A DNA stretch of 64,000 nucleotides from Roseiflexaceae bacterium. Its GTDB lineage: Bacteria > Chloroflexota > Chloroflexia > Chloroflexales > Roseiflexaceae. The translations under genes were made by a program, and so were the position numbers. Positions 25,417 through 33,730 of this stretch are shown piece after piece. Positions within the stretch are counted from its first letter, which is position 1; the number at the start of each line of letters is the position of its first letter. Under the pieces are notes generated by a model. The model had not been told where the DNA came from. It was given only the letters and a program-made list of their open reading frames with translations, and made no database searches. The DNA lies in assembly GCA_947474225.1 (NCBI GenBank), contig CANJHS010000008.1, positions 1-64,000 of the forward strand, given 5' to 3'.

Positions 25417-26538
25417 ATGGCCGAAGCAAACGAGATACTTCAACTAGGTATTGAGGCGGCCCGTGACGGCAACCGCGAAGAAGCGCGCAATCTGTTCACA
25501 CTCTTGACCAAACAAGACCCACAAAACATCCAAGCCTGGCTGTGGCTTGCCGGAGTATCAGATAATCCCAAACTACGCCGTGACGCACTGGAACGTGCCA
25601 TCGCAATCGACCCCAATAACGAGATGGCATTACGCGGACTGCGCGCCTTAGGTGCAGACCGGCCGAGTATCGTCGACCGTGGCCGCAACGCCATTCGTGA
25701 GCGCACCGGATCGTTGCTCGGCCGCCCGAGCACATCCGTGCCGCGTGCGAGCGCAACTCCCGCGCGCCAATCCCAGCCTGCCGCACGCCCCAGCCGGCCT
25801 GCACCGGTGCAGACACAGCAGAGCACCGGTTCGATCATGGGCGAAGAAGAATTGACCGCCGAATTCGATGCCTTCTCCGAAGAATATGACGACGAGCCAC
25901 GTGGACCGACCCCACTGATGTGGGGGGTTTTGGGTGCACTGGCGTTATTGTTAATTGTCTTTTTGGCAAGCCAATTCTTTGGCACGGGCACTGCATCTGT
26001 CCTGCCAGCAAATTTCTTTGCCGCAGCAACGCCAACCGCCGATGTTGCCCTGACTGCCACCGCACTCGCCACCATGACGCCTGCAGGCCCCCCGACAGCG
26101 ACGCCGCCACCAGTCATGTTGCTCAATCGCGATGCAACGCTCACCCAAGATGGTTGGGAATACGGGATGTACCCAGATCCGACAGTCATGAATGGGCCTA
26201 TCAGCCTCGCTGGTGTGCCGCCCAAGGGCACGTACCTGATTGTGTTGGTAACGGTCGCAAACAACACCGGCAAAGCACAACCACTGCCAGCAAACTTCTT
26301 TGCGTTGCTCGACGATCAGGGTCGTCGCTACGACGTCAACGAAGAACGTTCGATGAAGGTCTATGACAATGCTCCAGGCTCTGCGTCAGACCTTGGTATT
26401 AGCAACAACGTCGAAGCAAATGGCGTCAAGACGAGCATTGTGCTGATCTACGACGTCAATCTGGATGCAACCAACCTGCGGCTGTACGGTGGGAGCAATC
26501 TGTCACAGGGTTGGGTCATCATCGACAAGGTTCAGTAA
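25417..26538 (+). CDS. TPR-containing single-pass membrane protein with DUF4352-like tail
   Basis: 373 residues. An N-terminal pair of TPR-like helices (residues 1-80, G-I-E-A-A-R-D-G-N-R-E-E-A-R, A-W-L-W-L-A-G) precedes a Pro/Ser/Gln-rich linker (90-140), an acidic stretch (E-E-E-L-T-A-E-F-D), and one transmembrane segment near 168-190 (W-G-V-L-G-A-L-A-L-L-L-I-V-F-L). The extracellular beta-sandwich near 240-370 includes Y-L-I-V-L-V-T-V-A-N-N-T-G, typical of DUF4352/telokin-like domains. The ATG at 25417 is chosen because GGGGATTGGAG precedes it; a TTG at 25405 is possible. It overlaps the next gene by 1 bp. The role is unknown. Confidence 0.7.
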   Translation: MAEANEILQLGIEAARDGNREEARNLFTLLTKQDPQNIQAWLWLAGVSDNPKLRRDALERAIAIDPNNEMALRGLRALGADRPSIVDRGRNAIRERTGSLLGRPSTSVPRASATPARQSQPAARPSRPAPVQTQQSTGSIMGEEELTAEFDAFSEEYDDEPRGPTPLMWGVLGALALLLIVFLASQFFGTGTASVLPANFFAAATPTADVALTATALATMTPAGPPTATPPPVMLLNRDATLTQDGWEYGMYPDPTVMNGPISLAGVPPKGTYLIVLVTVANNTGKAQPLPANFFALLDDQGRRYDVNEERSMKVYDNAPGSASDLGISNNVEANGVKTSIVLIYDVNLDATNLRLYGGSNLSQGWVIIDKVQ

Positions 26539-26753
26539 TGTCTGATGTCGAAGCCCAGGTCCTGCTCAAAACAGTCAATCGACTGTACCGCGAGGGCGAC
26601 CACAACCGAGCCCGCGCACTCCTCGAAGTCATGAGTGCTGTCTACCCCGACAATCCGAAAGTGTGGTCAGCATTGGCCACTGTCGCCCACGACAACGACG
26701 AGATGACGCACTTCCTTGCCAAAGCTGCTGACGCCCATCGCAGCGCCGAATAA
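26538..26753 (+). CDS. Small TPR-like protein
   Basis: 71 residues, two or three helices with a TPR-like consensus (V-N-R-L-Y-R-E-G-D-H-N-R-A-R-A-L-L, then Y-P-D-N-P-K-V-W-S-A-L-A-T-V-A). Its ATG overlaps the stop of the TPR/membrane protein (TAATG), so it is translationally coupled and probably works with the N-terminal TPR part of that protein. No enzymatic motif. Confidence 0.75.
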   Translation: MSDVEAQVLLKTVNRLYREGDHNRARALLEVMSAVYPDNPKVWSALATVAHDNDEMTHFLAKAADAHRSAE

Positions 26754-26760
26754 AACACAG

Positions 26761-26796
26761 AAACACCCCCTGGTGGCGCGCCACCAGGGGGTGTTT
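26761..26796. terminator. Bidirectional intrinsic terminator
   Basis: A perfect 36-nt palindrome with an 18-nt arm, GGGGG/CCCCC-rich core, A-run on one side and T-run on the other. It lies between the convergent small TPR gene (ends 26753) and the LLM gene (ends 26805) and can serve both strands. Confidence 0.93.
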
Positions 26797-26804
26797 TCTC
26801 AGTC

Positions 26805-27806
26805 TCAGACCATCTGCCGTAACACGGGCAATACCTCGCGACCGAGTATTTCGATCGCCTTGAGCGGGTCAGGTCCGAGTGGTGGACCAAAACTAATATG
26901 CCGTGCGCCTGCGTTTACCAACTCCTGCAGACGCGGCAGGACATCGCTGCCCGACCCGGTAACGCCGATGCGCAACATCTCGGGCGTCACAAGCGCACAC
27001 CCCCGTGCCTCGTCGTGATCGTGTTGCATTGCATGCTCGATAGGGACAAACGCAGACCGTGGCACCCCGAGGTTCGCCAAAATCGTATCACTCAGCGCAT
27101 GTCCGTAATATGCAATTTTGTGCCTGAGGACCGCTTCTGCTTCGGCCGTATCCGGCCCCACCGAGATCCAAATACAGGCTGCCATGTCGACACTCGTTGC
27201 ATCACGCTTCGCTGCCGCAATTCCTTTGTCGATGAGGCCACGCGCCATTGCATAGTGTTCCGGTGGGAACAACAGTGGCAATCCACCGTCTGCGTGTGCA
27301 CCAATCGCCTCGAGCATTTTGGGGCTCATCGCACCCAGATATATAGGAATCTGACGCGTCGGTGTACGCATGTATGATTCGCTACTCCATGTGCCGAGCT
27401 CCGCACCCACGTGAGGGACACGTTCGCCAGCGAAAAGGGCCCGCAATACCGCGATCGTCTCGATAATACGTGTGAGTGGTCGCTCTTGGGGCAGACCAAC
27501 CCATCCAAGAAAGTCGCCAGCACCCGCACCGATTCCAATCAGTGCCCTGCCACCTGACAACTCGTCCAACGCAATCACTTGCATAGCCATTTCTGCCGGA
27601 TGCATGGTATAGGGATTCACGATGCAGGTACCAAGCTGAATGCGCTGCGTGACGGTAGCGCAACTTGCCAAAATGGGCCATACTCCGTACAGAAACAAAT
27701 CATCACTCACCCAAAACTGATCAAAGCCAGCAGCCTCGGCAGCCTTCGCCAACTCCATATACTCGCGTACCGGACGGTCATTATTAAATCGAATCGAAAA
27801 ACGCAT
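26805..27806 (-). CDS. F420-type LLM-class oxidoreductase
   Basis: 333-residue luciferase-like monooxygenase-family protein resembling F420-dependent 5,10-methylenetetrahydromethanopterin reductase-like enzymes. Features are F-D-Q-F-W-V-S-D-D near residue 28-36, R-I-Q-L-G-T-C-I-V-N-P-Y near 57-68, L-S-G-G-R-A-L-I-G-I-G-A-G-A-G near 84-98 (F420-phosphate-binding region), and P-I-Y-L-G-A-M-S-P-K-M-L near 153. The ATG at 27806 is preferred because AGGTG lies just upstream. The neighbouring divergent gene is another LLM enzyme. Substrate is unknown. Confidence 0.88.
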   Translation of the reverse strand: MRFSIRFNNDRPVREYMELAKAAEAAGFDQFWVSDDLFLYGVWPILASCATVTQRIQLGTCIVNPYTMHPAEMAMQVIALDELSGGRALIGIGAGAGDFLGWVGLPQERPLTRIIETIAVLRALFAGERVPHVGAELGTWSSESYMRTPTRQIPIYLGAMSPKMLEAIGAHADGGLPLLFPPEHYAMARGLIDKGIAAAKRDATSVDMAACIWISVGPDTAEAEAVLRHKIAYYGHALSDTILANLGVPRSAFVPIEHAMQHDHDEARGCALVTPEMLRIGVTGSGSDVLPRLQELVNAGARHISFGPPLGPDPLKAIEILGREVLPVLRQMV

Positions 27807-27937
27807 TCTGCACCTGTCATTCATTCGTCATCTCAATTACCGTAGTATACCCATTAGCGACGATTATTCTCTATGAGACGTGTATATAATAAGTAAACTT
27901 TATGATTTCATTTTCCGTCCATCGAAAGGACCTGCGT

Positions 27938-28966
27938 GTGGAAATAGGGATCGACAGCTTTGCAGCAACCAGCATGCATCTCGCCACCCGCACACCGGCT
28001 GATGATGCGTTTGCAATGGCCGAGCTCATCGATCGCATGAAGTTTGCCGACGAGATGGGCCTCGATGTATTCGCCATTGGTGAGCATTACCGCAAAGAAT
28101 TCCTCGATTCTGCCAATATCGTCATCCTGGCCGCAGCGGCTGCGCGCACCAAACGCATCCGACTCTCGAGTGCAGTGACCGTGTTGAGTTCCGCCGATCC
28201 CGTGCGGGTGTTCCAAAACTTTGCCACGCTCGACCTTATTTCACACGGACGAGCCGAGATTTGTGTGGGACGTGGATCATTCACCGAATCATTCCCTCTC
28301 TTCGGTCTGAACCTACACGACTACGACGAAGTGTTCACCGAAAAACTCGACCTGCTCTTGCAACTCCGCGCACAAGAAGTCGTCACGTGGGAAGGGAAGT
28401 TCCGACCTCCACTCCACCAGCAAGCCGTCTACCCACGACCACTCCAGACGACGTTACCGATATGGCTGGGCGTCGGTGGTACTCCGGCTTCATTTGCCCG
28501 TGCAGGCACCCTGGGCATCCCACTCATGGTGGCAATCATTGGTGGTGAAACACATCGCTTCCGCCCGCTTGTGGACCTATATCGCAAAGCTGGTGCGCAG
28601 GCGGGACATCCGCCGGAGCAATTGACCGTTGGTATACATTCACTGGGTTATGTCGCCGAAAACACCGAACAGGCAATAGAGGAGTATTATTCAGGGTATG
28701 CCGAGACCTTTACCCGTATCGGCAAAGAACGTGGATGGCCACCAGTGACCCGTGGGCACTTTGCCGCTCAGAATGGTCCTACTGGTGCACTACTGGTGGG
28801 CAATCCCGAAGAAGTCGCTGCCAAAATCATCCGCCATAGCAACGCACTGGGAGGTATTTCGCGATTTACCTTCCAAATGGATAATGCCAAACTGACGCAT
28901 GCACAGCTCTTGAATGCTATCAAACTCATTGGCACGCGCGTTTCACCCATCGTCAACCAATCCTGA
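27938..28966 (+). CDS. LLM-class flavin-dependent oxidoreductase
   Basis: 342-residue bacterial luciferase-family enzyme, closer to the FMN-dependent group (alkanal monooxygenase-like). Seen are E-I-G-I-D-S-F near the start, F-A-I-G-E-H-Y-R near residue 45-52, R-I-R-L-S-S-A-V-T-V-L-S near 75, S-H-G-R-A-E-I-C-V-G-R-G near 104-115, and P-I-W-L-G-V-G-G-T near 175. I choose GTG at 27938 because AAGGA lies 7 nt upstream; an ATG at 27902 in frame adds 12 residues. It is divergent from the other LLM gene and 44 bp upstream of a DinB-like gene. Confidence 0.86.
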   Translation: MEIGIDSFAATSMHLATRTPADDAFAMAELIDRMKFADEMGLDVFAIGEHYRKEFLDSANIVILAAAAARTKRIRLSSAVTVLSSADPVRVFQNFATLDLISHGRAEICVGRGSFTESFPLFGLNLHDYDEVFTEKLDLLLQLRAQEVVTWEGKFRPPLHQQAVYPRPLQTTLPIWLGVGGTPASFARAGTLGIPLMVAIIGGETHRFRPLVDLYRKAGAQAGHPPEQLTVGIHSLGYVAENTEQAIEEYYSGYAETFTRIGKERGWPPVTRGHFAAQNGPTGALLVGNPEEVAAKIIRHSNALGGISRFTFQMDNAKLTHAQLLNAIKLIGTRVSPIVNQS

Positions 28967-29010
28967 CCTTCCGCTTGCAGCGGCTATACACTAACAAAAC
29001 CGAGGAAGAC

Positions 29011-29502
29011 ATGACAATTGAAATGTTCCGCCACTATTTCGGGTATCATTTCGCTGAGAATCGCGCCCTATGGGAATCTGCTATTGTCAATCTTACCCCT
29101 GGCGCTTTCACACAACCCGGTCGCTATTCCCGTGGGTCCATCCAGAAACAGTTACTGCATTTGATCGAGGTCGACGAAGTCTGGTTCTGTGGTCTGCGTG
29201 GCGTCGAATTCCCTCCTCCACTCGATCCGGCAAAATTCACTAACTTCGACACGATTCGGACATACTGGGATGGAGTCGAAGCTTCGATGCGGACGTACCT
29301 CGATGCACTCACCCCGTACATCCTCGAATCCACTCCACTAGCAGACGAAGACGAAAACCTCCGTGTCTGGCAAGTGCTCTTTCAGGTAATCAATCACGGT
29401 ACCGACCACCGGGCCCAAATCCTCCGATCCCTGCACGACCTCGGCCACAAAACGACGTCGCAAGACTACATTTTCTATGCGTACAAAATAAAACTGAAAT
29501 AG
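29011..29502 (+). CDS. DinB-family metal-binding protein
   Basis: 163-residue four-helix DinB/YfiT-like protein. The three-His metal site is visible: H in L-L-H-L-I-E-V-D near residue 47, and H-x-x-x-H in N-H-G-T-D-H-R-A-Q near 129-133. Family members are thiol-S-transferases or of unknown function. The ATG at 29011 follows GAGGAAG. The stop codon TAG sits at the centre of an 8-bp inverted repeat (AACTGAAA/TTTCAGTT), and a heptanucleotide array follows immediately. Confidence 0.86.
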   Translation: MTIEMFRHYFGYHFAENRALWESAIVNLTPGAFTQPGRYSRGSIQKQLLHLIEVDEVWFCGLRGVEFPPPLDPAKFTNFDTIRTYWDGVEASMRTYLDALTPYILESTPLADEDENLRVWQVLFQVINHGTDHRAQILRSLHDLGHKTTSQDYIFYAYKIKLK

Positions 29503-29527
29503 TTTCAGTTATCAGTTATCAGTTTAT
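29501..29527 (+). repeat. Short heptad array starting at the dinB-like stop codon
   Basis: AGTTATC units in 7-nt phase (two exact at 29507-29520, one variant AGTTTAT), preceded by a partial unit that includes the AG of the TAG stop. Same unit and same orientation relative to the gene as the 11-copy array after the csaA-like gene. Confidence 0.75.
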
Positions 29528-29595
29528 GAGCGTTGTAATGAAGAATAAACGACTCACGAACAATCTTGATCTATTGGGTACTGTACACGCACAGC

Positions 29596-30111
29596 TCAAA
29601 ACTGGGTACTCATCACACCGATCACACCAGCCAACACCAAAATAATCGGTACAGGAATGGTGCGCCGCCAGGTGAGCACCAAAGCGACCAGTGCAATGGC
29701 GATATTCCGCAGATCAATACCGTTTTGGACGAAAATTCGCAGCAACACCACCACAAACATGCTAGCCACCGCCACCAGTAACCCGCGTACAAATCCTTGT
29801 ACCGCGGGCTGTGAACCATGGCGTGCGTAGACGATTTGGACGCCAATTGCTGTCAGTGGCGGCAGGGAAATTGCCACCAACGCAAGCCCAGCGCCTCTAA
29901 CCCCATCAATGAGGTAGGCCAGACTCAACACCCATAATCCGGTTGGACCAGGGCTCAACTGCCCAATGGCCAATGCCTCGGCAAACATCTGTTCAGACGC
30001 CCAGCCGTGTGCCAATAGGTCGGTATGCAACATTGGTAGATTGCCAGTACCAGACGTGGAAAAGAGCGCTGCTTTTAAAAATTCCCAAAACAATTGCCAT
30101 GGATCCATCAT
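29596..30111 (-). CDS. Chromate transporter (ChrA) half protein, second half
   Basis: 171-residue CHR-domain protein, a short-chain type that works as a pair with another half. Marks are W-Q-L-F-W-E-F-L-K-A-A-L-F near residue 5, the CHR motif S-P-G-P-T-G-L-W near 52-59 and about five hydrophobic segments. The M-M start at 30111 overlaps the upstream half gene by 4 bp (ATGA), so the two are coupled. The family exports chromate or sulfate-like anions; actual substrate untested. Confidence 0.87.
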   Translation of the reverse strand: MMDPWQLFWEFLKAALFSTSGTGNLPMLHTDLLAHGWASEQMFAEALAIGQLSPGPTGLWVLSLAYLIDGVRGAGLALVAISLPPLTAIGVQIVYARHGSQPAVQGFVRGLLVAVASMFVVVLLRIFVQNGIDLRNIAIALVALVLTWRRTIPVPIILVLAGVIGVMSTQF

Positions 30112-30737
30112 GCCGCTCCCCGGCGTATCCAAAGTGCTCCTACCGCACACCAGATGCCTGCACCCCACAGCACCAGAATTGCTGGCAGACCAGCAATCGC
30201 AAGGAGAAGCGGTGCACCAATCACCACGAGACCGTAGACCCAGAGGCTCCGCAATCCTTCGGCGCGACTCGAATCGAGCGCAGGTTTAAGCATCTGCAAA
30301 GCGAGCACACAACCAACACCGACCGTAGCAGGGATGATTCCATGCACAGCTGCTGCGACCTGTGGATTGGTACGAATCATTGCATAGCCTGCAGTAAGCG
30401 CAATGGTCAACGTAGCACTCGGAAGGAGTAATCCAACCAACGCAATGATCGCCCCACGGAAGCCATTCACCCGATACCCAATCAACACCGTCTGACCAAG
30501 CAGATTTATGCCTGGTGCAATTTGAACCATCCCCCAATATTCGGTATATTCCACATCAGAAAGCCACTGCTGCTCTTCAACGGCCACACGACGCATCAGA
30601 TAGAGGGTGGTTGCCCCCCCACCGAACGACTGCAGCCCGATGCCTACATATCCACGGAAGAGATTCCAGCCGGAATGTCGTAACGCCTTGTCAGATTCCA
30701 CGGCTCCCCCTCTAACTTTCTTGTGTGTGACTAGCAT
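30108..30737 (-). CDS. Chromate transporter (ChrA) half protein, first half
   Basis: 209-residue CHR-domain protein. It has the N-terminal motif I-G-L-Q-S-F-G-G-G-A-T-T near residues 33-44, the CHR signature V-Q-I-A-P-G-I-N-L-L-G-Q near 70-81 and about six hydrophobic segments. It is paired by an ATGA overlap with the following half gene, the known short-chain heterodimer layout. The ATG at 30737 has AGGAGG about 16 nt upstream, a rather long spacing, and a GTG start at the V-E-S-D residues is an alternative. Confidence 0.85.
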   Translation of the reverse strand: MLVTHKKVRGGAVESDKALRHSGWNLFRGYVGIGLQSFGGGATTLYLMRRVAVEEQQWLSDVEYTEYWGMVQIAPGINLLGQTVLIGYRVNGFRGAIIALVGLLLPSATLTIALTAGYAMIRTNPQVAAAVHGIIPATVGVGCVLALQMLKPALDSSRAEGLRSLWVYGLVVIGAPLLLAIAGLPAILVLWGAGIWCAVGALWIRRGAA

Positions 30738-30792
30738 AACGGTGAAAGACTCACCTCCTACAATTCATTATTGAAACGCATGTATTCGCTGT

Positions 30793-30822
30793 TTGACAAA
30801 CCGCTTTTGGACGTGCTACAAT
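30793..30822 (+). promoter_or_regulatory. Promoter of tRNA-Val
   Basis: TTGACA (30793-30798) and TACAAT (30817-30822), 18-bp spacer, ending 11 bp before the tRNA 5' end. This is a strong consensus-type promoter as expected for a tRNA gene. Confidence 0.8.
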
Positions 30823-30833
30823 TTGGTTGGTGA

Positions 30834-30910
30834 GGGCGATTAGCTCAGCTGGTTAGAGCGCAACGTTGACATCGTTGAGGTCGATGGTTCGAGTCCATTA
30901 TCGCCCACCA
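30834..30910 (+). tRNA. tRNA-Val (anticodon GAC)
   Basis: A complete cloverleaf can be drawn. The acceptor stem pairs GGGCGAT with ATCGCCC. The D arm is GCTC...GAGC, and the anticodon stem CAACG/CGTTG has the loop TTGACAT (anticodon GAC). The T arm contains GGTTCGAGTCC. Discriminator A and an encoded CCA end are present at 30907-30910. A T-run follows and may terminate or pause transcription before the next gene. Confidence 0.97.
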
Positions 30911-30943
30911 TTTTTTCAACTACATAGAATCTGAGGTGAGCAC

Positions 30944-31300
30944 GTGATACGAGTATTACGTGTTTTTTGGTTAACATTTTGGCTGACATGCCCCGCATGC
31001 CAGCGCGGTCGCATGTTCCGCTCACTTTTCGTCATGAACGTACGTTGCCCCGTATGCAACGTGATTTTCGAGCGTGACAAAGGTGAAGTAACCGGTGGTA
31101 TGGCCATCAACAGCGTCCTGATGTGCCTCATTGCCATTGTAGGTGCAGTACTCTCGATTACCACAGATATCCCTACGGCTCCATTGCTCCTCAGCATCGG
31201 TACGTTCATGGCGATCTTTGGCATATTGTTTTATCGCCATGCCCGTTCGCTATGGATTGGTGTACTCTATTTGACCGGTTCAATTAACGAGGACGTATAA
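30944..31300 (+). CDS. DUF983-type membrane protein with zinc-ribbon-like N-terminus
   Basis: 118 residues. The N-terminal C-P-A-C...C-P-V-C pairs (residues 16-19 and 35-38) form a zinc-ribbon-like knuckle, followed by two transmembrane segments (near 52-75 and 80-100). This is the layout of DUF983 proteins. The start is GTG at 30944 with GAGGTGAG upstream. It lies 33 bp after tRNA-Val and 14 bp before a DinB-like gene. Function of the family is not known. Confidence 0.8.
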   Translation: MIRVLRVFWLTFWLTCPACQRGRMFRSLFVMNVRCPVCNVIFERDKGEVTGGMAINSVLMCLIAIVGAVLSITTDIPTAPLLLSIGTFMAIFGILFYRHARSLWIGVLYLTGSINEDV

Positions 31301-31314
31301 CGAGGACTATAACG

Positions 31315-31785
31315 ATGGCCATAGGAGCGACACTGTTACAAGCAGTTGCAAAACTGATGTTCGAACGACCCATCCGCGGGATGTCCAACGACCAACTCAT
31401 CACCATGTTGGACCAAAGTCGCATGCCGTTCGCGCAACACATCCAAAAACACGCTGACACACAGGCCAACCGTGTTTTGCTTGCCCATATTATTGGGATT
31501 GAATGTTGGGCACAGGCACGCCTACGCCAACTCACAACTGGTCAAAACATCCTCATCGACGAGTCAGATTCATACACTCCATCGACCGACACGCCGTATG
31601 CAATGTTGGTCGCACACGCTGGTGCAACTCGTATTGAGAGTTCTGCGTGTCTCCAGGAACTCCTACGTGCAGGGGTGCCGCTGACACGCACAATCGTACA
31701 CAATCAATTCAGCGAACTTTCCGTCGCTGCGTGGATCCAATACATCGTCAAACACAGTATGTTGGAAGCCCGCAAAATGCGATAA
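31315..31785 (+). CDS. DinB-superfamily-like protein
   Basis: 156 residues, predicted four-helix bundle. A-H-I-I-G-I-E-C-W-A-Q-A-R near residue 57-69 resembles the first His helix of DinB proteins, and the C-terminal I-V-K-H-S-M-L-E-A-R-K-M-R near 144-156 resembles the last helix. The middle His (V-H-N-Q-F-S near 123) is present. Assignment is weaker than for the gene at 29011. It is 14 bp downstream of the DUF983 gene. A long hairpin follows before rny. Confidence 0.65.
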   Translation: MAIGATLLQAVAKLMFERPIRGMSNDQLITMLDQSRMPFAQHIQKHADTQANRVLLAHIIGIECWAQARLRQLTTGQNILIDESDSYTPSTDTPYAMLVAHAGATRIESSACLQELLRAGVPLTRTIVHNQFSELSVAAWIQYIVKHSMLEARKMR

Positions 31786-31816
31786 GACTCATAAATCATA
31801 CGCGAAAGCTCTGCGA

Positions 31817-31868
31817 TGACCTATCTTGATTCTTGACAGAACAATCTGTCAACGGTTAAGATAGGTCA
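31817..31868 (+). other. Long near-perfect RNA hairpin in the rny leader region
   Basis: Outer arms TGACCTATCTT (31817-31827) and AAGATAGGTCA (31858-31868), and inner arms TTGACAGA (31833-31840) and TCTGTCAA (31845-31852) around an ACAA loop, are joined by a 5x5 segment that can form several A-T and G-T pairs. That gives a stem of up to about 23 bp. There is no T-run, so it is not a typical terminator. It lies 83 bp before the rny start. Confidence 0.75.
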
Positions 31869-31950
31869 AACAGTTTCTGGCACTATATTCGATGACTTTC
31901 GATTTTTGACCATCCAAACTGTAAGATATATTTACTTGGAAGGGCCCGTG

Positions 31951-33480
31951 ATGAATGAGTATGTGTCCATAATTATGTTGTTTATCGGCGTTGCTGCAGG
32001 TTTCGGCATCGCTCTGTTCATGAATAAAACCAATACACAAAACCAAATCTCGCGCATTGAAGCGGAATGGCAACTCAAGGTCGAATCGATTCGGACCGAA
32101 CATAAAGAGTTGAAAATGCAAGCGTCGGATGAGGCACTGCGCATCCGCACAGAAGCAGAGAATCATGTCCGCGAAGGTCGACAGAATCTGCGTCAGCAAG
32201 AGGAACGCATCACGCGCAAAGAAGAAGCCCTCGATCGAAAGGTCGAAGGTGTCGAACGGCGCGAACGTCAAATCACGCAACGCGAGCGTCAAGCCGAACT
32301 GACCAATGCAGAAGCAGAGCAATTCAAACTCCAACAACGCACCGAACTCGAACGCATCTCGGGGTTGACCGAAGAACAGGCTCGCGAAGTCATCCTTGCA
32401 AAGGTCGAAGCAGAGGCACGTGACGAGTCAGCCCGGCGCATACGTGAAATAGAACGTGTCGCTCAGGACGAATCTGACAAGACTGCTCGCAAAATCATCA
32501 GCATGGCGATCCAACGCTGTGCGTCAGACTATGTCGCCGAAATCACGGTTTCGACCGTCCCACTCCCCTCCGAAGAAATCAAAGGCCGCATCATTGGTCG
32601 CGAAGGGCGCAATATCCGTGCGTTCGAGCAAATCACCGGCGTCGACATTATTGTCGATGACACTCCAGATGCCGTCACTCTGTCTTGCCACGACCCCGTT
32701 CGCCGTGAAGTGGCACGGCTGTCACTCGGTAAACTCCTCAAGGATGGTCGCATCCATCCGACCCGCATCGAAGAAGTCGTACAAAAAACCCAACAAGAAC
32801 TCGATGTCGTGATGAAAGAAGAGGGTGAACGCGTCGCGTACGAAGCCAATGTCCAAGGGCTCCATCCCGATTTGATTAAACTGCTTGGACGCCTGAAATT
32901 CCGGACCAGTTATGGCCAAAACGTCTTGCACCACTCGCTCGAATGTGCGCTGTTGGCATCACATATGGCTGCCGAACTCGGTGCAAATATCGCTATCGCC
33001 AAAACCGCAGCGTTGCTTCATGATATCGGGAAAGCCGTTGATCACGAAGTCCAAGGACCACATGCGATCATCGGGGCCGATATTGCCAAGCGACTCGGTC
33101 GTTCACCGGCCATCGTACACGCCATTGCAGCCCATCACAACGACGAAGAACCAACCACCGTTGAAGCCTTCTTGGTACAGGCCGTCGACGCCATCTCGGG
33201 TGGCCGACCTGGTGCCCGCCGTGAGACGCTCGATTTGTACATCAAACGGCTCGAAGCGCTGGAAGGTGTGGCTACATCGTTCGAAGGCGTCCAACGCGCC
33301 TTTGCAGTCCAAGCAGGCCGCGAAGTGCGCATCATGGTCGTCCCCGAGACAATCGATGACCTGGGCAGTATCCAATTGGCACGCAACATCGCCAAAAAAA
33401 TCGAAGAGAGCCTACAATACCCTGGTCAGATCAAAGTGACCGTGATTCGTGAGACACGTACCACCGAATACGCCCGCTAA
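31951..33480 (+). CDS. rny: Ribonuclease Y
   Basis: 509-residue membrane-anchored endoribonuclease that starts mRNA decay. The N-terminal transmembrane helix ([16 protein letters not shown]) is followed by a long charged coiled coil (about 30-200), a KH domain with [14 protein letters not shown] near 214-227, and an HD domain with H-S-L-E-C-A-L-L-A near 330 and L-L-H-D-I-G-K-A near 355-362. The length is typical. The ATG at 31951 is chosen because GGAAGGG precedes it and the TM helix follows immediately. A strong terminator closes the gene. Confidence 0.96.
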   Translation: MNEYVSIIMLFIGVAAGFGIALFMNKTNTQNQISRIEAEWQLKVESIRTEHKELKMQASDEALRIRTEAENHVREGRQNLRQQEERITRKEEALDRKVEGVERRERQITQRERQAELTNAEAEQFKLQQRTELERISGLTEEQAREVILAKVEAEARDESARRIREIERVAQDESDKTARKIISMAIQRCASDYVAEITVSTVPLPSEEIKGRIIGREGRNIRAFEQITGVDIIVDDTPDAVTLSCHDPVRREVARLSLGKLLKDGRIHPTRIEEVVQKTQQELDVVMKEEGERVAYEANVQGLHPDLIKLLGRLKFRTSYGQNVLHHSLECALLASHMAAELGANIAIAKTAALLHDIGKAVDHEVQGPHAIIGADIAKRLGRSPAIVHAIAAHHNDEEPTTVEAFLVQAVDAISGGRPGARRETLDLYIKRLEALEGVATSFEGVQRAFAVQAGREVRIMVVPETIDDLGSIQLARNIAKKIEESLQYPGQIKVTVIRETRTTEYAR

Positions 33481-33489
33481 TCAGCCATC

Positions 33490-33523
33490 CCTCCGGTGTA
33501 TGAAGATACATCGGAGGTTTTTT
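33490..33523 (+). terminator. Intrinsic terminator of rny
   Basis: CCTCCGGTGTAT (33490-33501), GAAG loop, ATACATCGGAGG (33506-33517) with one G-T wobble, then six T. It begins 9 bp after the rny stop. Confidence 0.93.
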
Positions 33524-33730
33524 GTGCCCAAACGCATCGATACATGCACAGGCAGGCAACCCAATTGCACACTTTATTGCATGCTGAGGCAATCGAAATC
33601 GCCTGTGTGCCAGGATTGATAGCTATCCACAGAAGGGCAATCGCACGATTGTCCGTTTTTCGGCATGGAAGAGTGAATACCACGAGATTCGCATGTATAA
33701 TTACAGCATCTGCTCAAGGGGAGTATCTGT

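Noticed and set aside
30901-30943. Terminator after tRNA-Val
   Set aside because: A T-run is present but the only stem is the tRNA itself; readthrough into the DUF983 gene is as likely.
31817-31868. Miniature transposable element or intrinsic terminator
   Set aside because: No target-site duplication or second copy is seen in the window, and no T-run follows the stem.
33481-33730. Extra small gene between rny and the hydrogenase-like operon
   Set aside because: Open frames there have Cys-rich, non-hydrophobic random-looking products and no ribosome-binding site; the gap holds the rny terminator and the operon's TATAAT box.
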